Positions 61,236 through 64,000 of a stretch of DNA of 64,000 bases are shown here, in pieces; position 1 is the first letter of the stretch; every line of letters starts with the position of its first letter. The DNA is taken from NCBI RefSeq assembly GCF_004114425.1, contig NZ_RDQF01000017.1:62001-126000 (forward strand), given 5' to 3'. This DNA comes from Bradyrhizobium vignae (lineage in GTDB: Bacteria > Pseudomonadota > Alphaproteobacteria > Rhizobiales > Xanthobacteraceae). The position numbers were made by a program, and so were the translations under genes. The notes under the pieces were generated by a model, which saw nothing but the letters and a program-made list of their open reading frames with translations, did no database searches and was not told the origin of the DNA.

Positions 61236-62723
61236 TCACGCCGCCCGGTAGTCCGGCGCGGTCGCCAGAAACTTCGCGTAGATATCCGCGTCCGGCGGCG
61301 AGAAGCGCCCGGCGAACCCGCCGCGCTTCCAGTTCTTCGCACCGATGTCGGCCATCAGCTCGTCGAAATGACGGTAGTGATAGGGCGCGACGCAGAGTCC
61401 GCCATAGACGCCTGCCGCCGGCCGCTCGACGCGCTTGAAGTGCAGCATCATCTCGATGTTGTCGCGCATCTGCTTGGTCGACGGCTGGTTGGCGAGCTGG
61501 CCGTCGGCGTAGCGCACCAGCCAGTTGGCGGCGAGATCGGCGCAGAGCACGGTGCAGAACGACGAGTTGAAGCCGACGAAGCCGAGCTCCGGCAGATCGG
61601 GGTTGGCGATCAGACGATAGAGCCGGTACTGGCCGTCGGCATCGACCAGTTTCTGCCGGTAGGCCTCGGGCAGGAACGGCACGCCGAGCTTGTAGCCGAT
61701 CGCGAGCACCGCGAGGTCGGCCTTGATGCGCTCGCCGCCGCTCATCACGATGCTGTCGCCTTCATAACGGTCGAACGTGCCGAACACCGCCTTGATGCGG
61801 CCGTCGGCGACCATGGGATAGAAGCCCGGCGTTGCGATCGGCACCGAGCAGTTGACGCCGTCTTCGATCCGCTCCTTCGGGACCATCTTGCAGCGGCCGA
61901 GCTTGAGCTGCGCCTTGAGCAGGCTCTCCAGCCCGCGCCAGTTCGCCCAGACCAGCGGCGCGGCGATGCGATGTGCAAATCTCGCCATCGCGCTCGCGCC
62001 CCAGCCCAGAAACATCTCCTCTTGCGCGCGGATGTAGAGGATGCGCTTGAAGTTCACGAGACCGCCGATGAAGTAAGGGATGCGCCAGACCGGCTCGCGC
62101 ATTACGATCGTGACCTCGCGAGCGCCTGACTTCACCGCGTTCACGGCGATGTCGGTCGCGGACTTCGAGCCGCCGAGCACGACGACGCGGCGTCCCTTTG
62201 CAAGTACTGGATCGCCGTATTTCGACGAGTGCCGGATCTGGCCGCCCTGCGCCAGAAAACCGTCCTCGCCGGGGCAATGCAGCTCGCGCGGCTCATTGAA
62301 TTGGCCGGTGCAGACGGCGACGAAATCGAAGTCTTCGTTCGTCGTGCCGTCTTTGCTCGTCAGGGTCAGCGTCCAGCCCGGTCTGCCGTCCGCGCGACGC
62401 GCCATGCCGGCAACTTCGGTGTCGTGGCGCAGCATGCGGTCGAGGCCAAAACTCCTGGCGTAGTCGGCGAGATAGGCATGGACCTGCGGCCCGGTCGGCC
62501 ATTCCGGATAGGCATCCGGCATGGCGCGGTCGGTGTAGCGATAGAGTTCCTTCGGGCTCTGCGTCTGCACCTCAGGATAGGAGCGCGCCGGCTCCCAGAC
62601 GCCGCCGAGATCCGAGCTGCGCTCGACGATGGTGACGCGGTGGCCGCGGCGGGAGAACGCCTTGGCGGCGGCAAGGCCGGAGACGCCGGCGCCGATCACG
62701 CAGACATGTTTGGGACTGACCAT
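61236..62723 (-). CDS. Flavin-containing monooxygenase-like FAD/NAD(P) oxidoreductase
   Basis: 495 aa from ATG 62723 (MVSPKHVCVIGAGVSGLAAA). FAD motif GAGVSGLAAAKAFSRRGH, LGGVWEP, the FMO-type HSSKYGDP segment, second Rossmann motif VVVLGGSKSATDIAVNAVKS, and the late ADLAVLAIGYKLGVPFLPE motif. Members hydroxylate soft nucleophiles or perform Baeyer-Villiger oxidations; substrate unknown. Lies 100 bp downstream of the cupin gene, same strand, probably one transcript. The frame is open upstream of this ATG, but without similarity. Confidence 0.9.
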   Translation of the reverse strand: MVSPKHVCVIGAGVSGLAAAKAFSRRGHRVTIVERSSDLGGVWEPARSYPEVQTQSPKELYRYTDRAMPDAYPEWPTGPQVHAYLADYARSFGLDRMLRHDTEVAGMARRADGRPGWTLTLTSKDGTTNEDFDFVAVCTGQFNEPRELHCPGEDGFLAQGGQIRHSSKYGDPVLAKGRRVVVLGGSKSATDIAVNAVKSGAREVTIVMREPVWRIPYFIGGLVNFKRILYIRAQEEMFLGWGASAMARFAHRIAAPLVWANWRGLESLLKAQLKLGRCKMVPKERIEDGVNCSVPIATPGFYPMVADGRIKAVFGTFDRYEGDSIVMSGGERIKADLAVLAIGYKLGVPFLPEAYRQKLVDADGQYRLYRLIANPDLPELGFVGFNSSFCTVLCADLAANWLVRYADGQLANQPSTKQMRDNIEMMLHFKRVERPAAGVYGGLCVAPYHYRHFDELMADIGAKNWKRGGFAGRFSPPDADIYAKFLATAPDYRAA

Positions 62724-62823
62724 GGGATTGCTCGCTATCGATGTGTTTTCCGGGCAAGCGGCCACGTTCGGCCGCAAGGCGCGGCCGGTAGGCCTGCAAG
62801 CAGATGACAGTGGACGAGGGAGC

Positions 62824-63273
62824 CTAGTCGTTGGCCTCGGGCGGCAGGAAATCGACCTCATGCAGCGCCGAGATACGCACCACTTCGGCAGGGTCGGTCA
62901 GATTGTGCAGCTGGTTGAACAGCGCCTCCAGCTTCTGCATCGGTGAGACCCAGAACAGCGCGCGGCACGGCTTGTCGGACTTGTTGAAATAGCCGTGCGG
63001 AATGCCGCGCGGCATGCGCACGAGGTCGCCGGCATGGGCCTTGACCCATTGGCCATCCAGCTTGAGGTCGAGCGTGCCTTCCTGCACCAGGATGAACTCG
63101 TCCTGGGTCGGATGGATGTGCACCGGCACGAACTGGCCGGGATCGCTGTTGGTCTCGAACGCGAAGGTGGAGTCGGTCACGGCTTTGGGGAAATAGACCT
63201 GGTCAAGGATGTTCCAGCTCTTGCCGCCATAGCCCGTGCCGTTAGCGGTAATGCCCTTTTCGAGTGCAGTCAT
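62824..63273 (-). CDS. Cupin domain protein
   Basis: 149 aa from ATG 63273 (MTALEKGITANGTGYGGKSW), preceded by GAGGAGC. Single cupin: motif 1 VPVHIHPTQDEFILVQEGTL (His, His, Glu metal ligands), motif 2 GDLVRMPRGIPHGYFNKSD (His). Resembles small quercetinase-like cupins. Probably a dioxygenase, isomerase or sensor acting with the monooxygenase downstream; the reaction is unknown. Confidence 0.87.
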   Translation of the reverse strand: MTALEKGITANGTGYGGKSWNILDQVYFPKAVTDSTFAFETNSDPGQFVPVHIHPTQDEFILVQEGTLDLKLDGQWVKAHAGDLVRMPRGIPHGYFNKSDKPCRALFWVSPMQKLEALFNQLHNLTDPAEVVRISALHEVDFLPPEAND

Positions 63274-63460
63274 GGCTTGCTCCTCATGGATTCCGGCGGG
63301 GACGGAGCTTTCGCCAGCGATAGGCGCCTGTCTATCCGCTAAACGAATCCGAACGCCGCCATTGCCATGCAGCACGAGGATTTTGCAGGAGCCGCTCTTT
63401 TCGCATCCGCGGAACTATTATAGGCTTAAAGCAATTCCGTGACGCGAAGCGTGGTCGATG

Positions 63461-64000
63461 ATGTCCGCAGCCGTGCTGGAACTGAACGCAAGGGCGCCTG
63501 CAGCTGAGCGGCTTGCGGCCTTCGCGCGCGTCACCACCGACAATGTCGACGAAGCCGCCGAGCAGATCGGGCGCATCTTCTGCCCGCACGATCTCGAGCC
63601 GGGAGAGGCGCGGGCGGCCGGCTTCTCCGCCCGGCACAATTGCGCTGATTTCGCCGGCTTCTCCATCAACTATGTCGCCTATGGCGGATCGGTCAGTATC
63701 GATCCCGGCTGCCTCGAGCGCTTCTTCCTGGTGCAGGTCCCGCTGGCTGGCGCCGCCCGCATTCGTGCCGGCGGCTGTGAACTCGATTCCGCGCCGGACC
63801 GGACGGCGTCACTGCTGTCGCCGACGATCCCGACGCGGATGATCTGGACCGACTGCGCCCAAGCGATCCTGCTGCTCGAGCGCCGCATGGTCGAGCAGCG
63901 AGCCGCGGCGCTGGCGGGCAGGACGGTCGGCACGGTCGAATTCGATCCCGTGATCGAACTCGACGCGCCCTCCGGACGGGCCCTGCAGACCAGTCTTGCC
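63461..64000 (+). CDS. AraC-type regulator, N-terminal part (cut by the right edge)
   Basis: Open frame of 180 codons from ATG 63461 (an adjacent in-frame ATG at 63458 is possible), still open at base 64000. Reads MSAAVLELNARAPAAERLAA, then IGRIFCPHDLEPGEARAAGF, DFAGFSINYVAYGGSVSIDP and FLVQVPLAGAARIRAGG, the AraC_binding_2 sensing domain of AraC regulators. The DNA-binding HTH would lie beyond the window. Divergent from the cupin-monooxygenase pair, so it probably regulates it. Confidence 0.8.
   Translation, partial: MSAAVLELNARAPAAERLAAFARVTTDNVDEAAEQIGRIFCPHDLEPGEARAAGFSARHNCADFAGFSINYVAYGGSVSIDPGCLERFFLVQVPLAGAARIRAGGCELDSAPDRTASLLSPTIPTRMIWTDCAQAILLLERRMVEQRAAALAGRTVGTVEFDPVIELDAPSGRALQTSLA

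Noticed and set aside
1-64000. Mobile element, prophage or genomic island
   Set aside because: No transposase, integrase or phage gene, no tRNA-associated direct repeats, and base composition looks even; genes are mostly core metabolism.

Overview
The window is a GC-rich, densely coded alphaproteobacterial chromosome segment, most probably Bradyrhizobium or a very close relative. The best single clue is the enolase-superfamily protein at 45645-46814. Its length (389 aa) and its catalytic and metal-ligand positions (K184, H322, D213, E239, E265) agree with D-tartrate dehydratase TarD described from Bradyrhizobium japonicum. DUF6894, DUF3297 and PrkA/YeaH/SpoVR genes, and several families of intergenic palindromic repeats, fit the same group. 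I see no tRNA, rRNA, CRISPR array, transposase, phage gene or replication origin, so the window reads as ordinary core chromosome with many small operons.

Layout. (1) 1-13410 is an alpha-glucan/trehalose block. A minus-strand run glgE-like > treS-maltokinase fusion > glgB > glgX (cut by the left edge) is divergent from malQ and a GH15 glucan hydrolase. (2) 13518-21029 is a minus-strand hexose-phosphate/pentose-phosphate operon: transaldolase-phosphoglucose isomerase fusion > gnd > zwf > pgl > gntK > HAD phosphatase. (3) 21030-22167 holds a decayed membrane-protein gene and a 14-bp tandem repeat. (4) 22108-26954 is prkA-yeaH-spoVR behind a perfect match to the alphaproteobacterial EcfG general-stress promoter. 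(5) 27011-32371 holds small genes: DUF1801, a small membrane protein, an ArsR/SRPBCC pair with a duplicated operator-like palindrome, DsrE, a secreted protein, a nucleotide cyclase fused to a sulfatase-modifying-factor fold, and DUF4399. (6) 32372-37174 encodes a 2-oxoacid:ferredoxin oxidoreductase (beta, and fused gamma-alpha) with a GltD-like FAD/iron-sulfur partner. (7) 38200-42608 is pqqABCDE plus an overlapping proline-iminopeptidase-like gene; pqqA has only 26 codons. (8) 42871-49625 holds DUF6894, amidase, glutathione peroxidase, DUF3297, tarD, DUF418 and malonyl-CoA decarboxylase genes. (9) 49957-64000 holds an AraC regulator/MFS pair, a CPA2 antiporter with a structured leader, an RND efflux pair, a GNAT, a secreted lysozyme-like protein, a flavin monooxygenase with a cupin, and a partial AraC regulator cut by the right edge.

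How the parts work together. The first 21 kb links storage glucan and trehalose turnover to glucose-6-phosphate entry and NADPH production. Stress-type GGAAC promoter motifs lie between the two glucan operons (imperfect) and before prkA (perfect), suggesting shared stress control.

The most unexpected observation is the GlgE-like protein. It keeps the GH13 nucleophile aspartate, but Ala replaces the family-invariant arginine two residues before it, and Lys replaces the acid/base glutamate 29 residues after it. It sits first in an otherwise intact TreS-Mak-GlgB operon. Other items worth a second look are the cyclase fusion, the KorAB-GltD-like operon, the ArsR double operator, the lysozyme-like secreted protein and an exact 55-bp inverted repeat pair.
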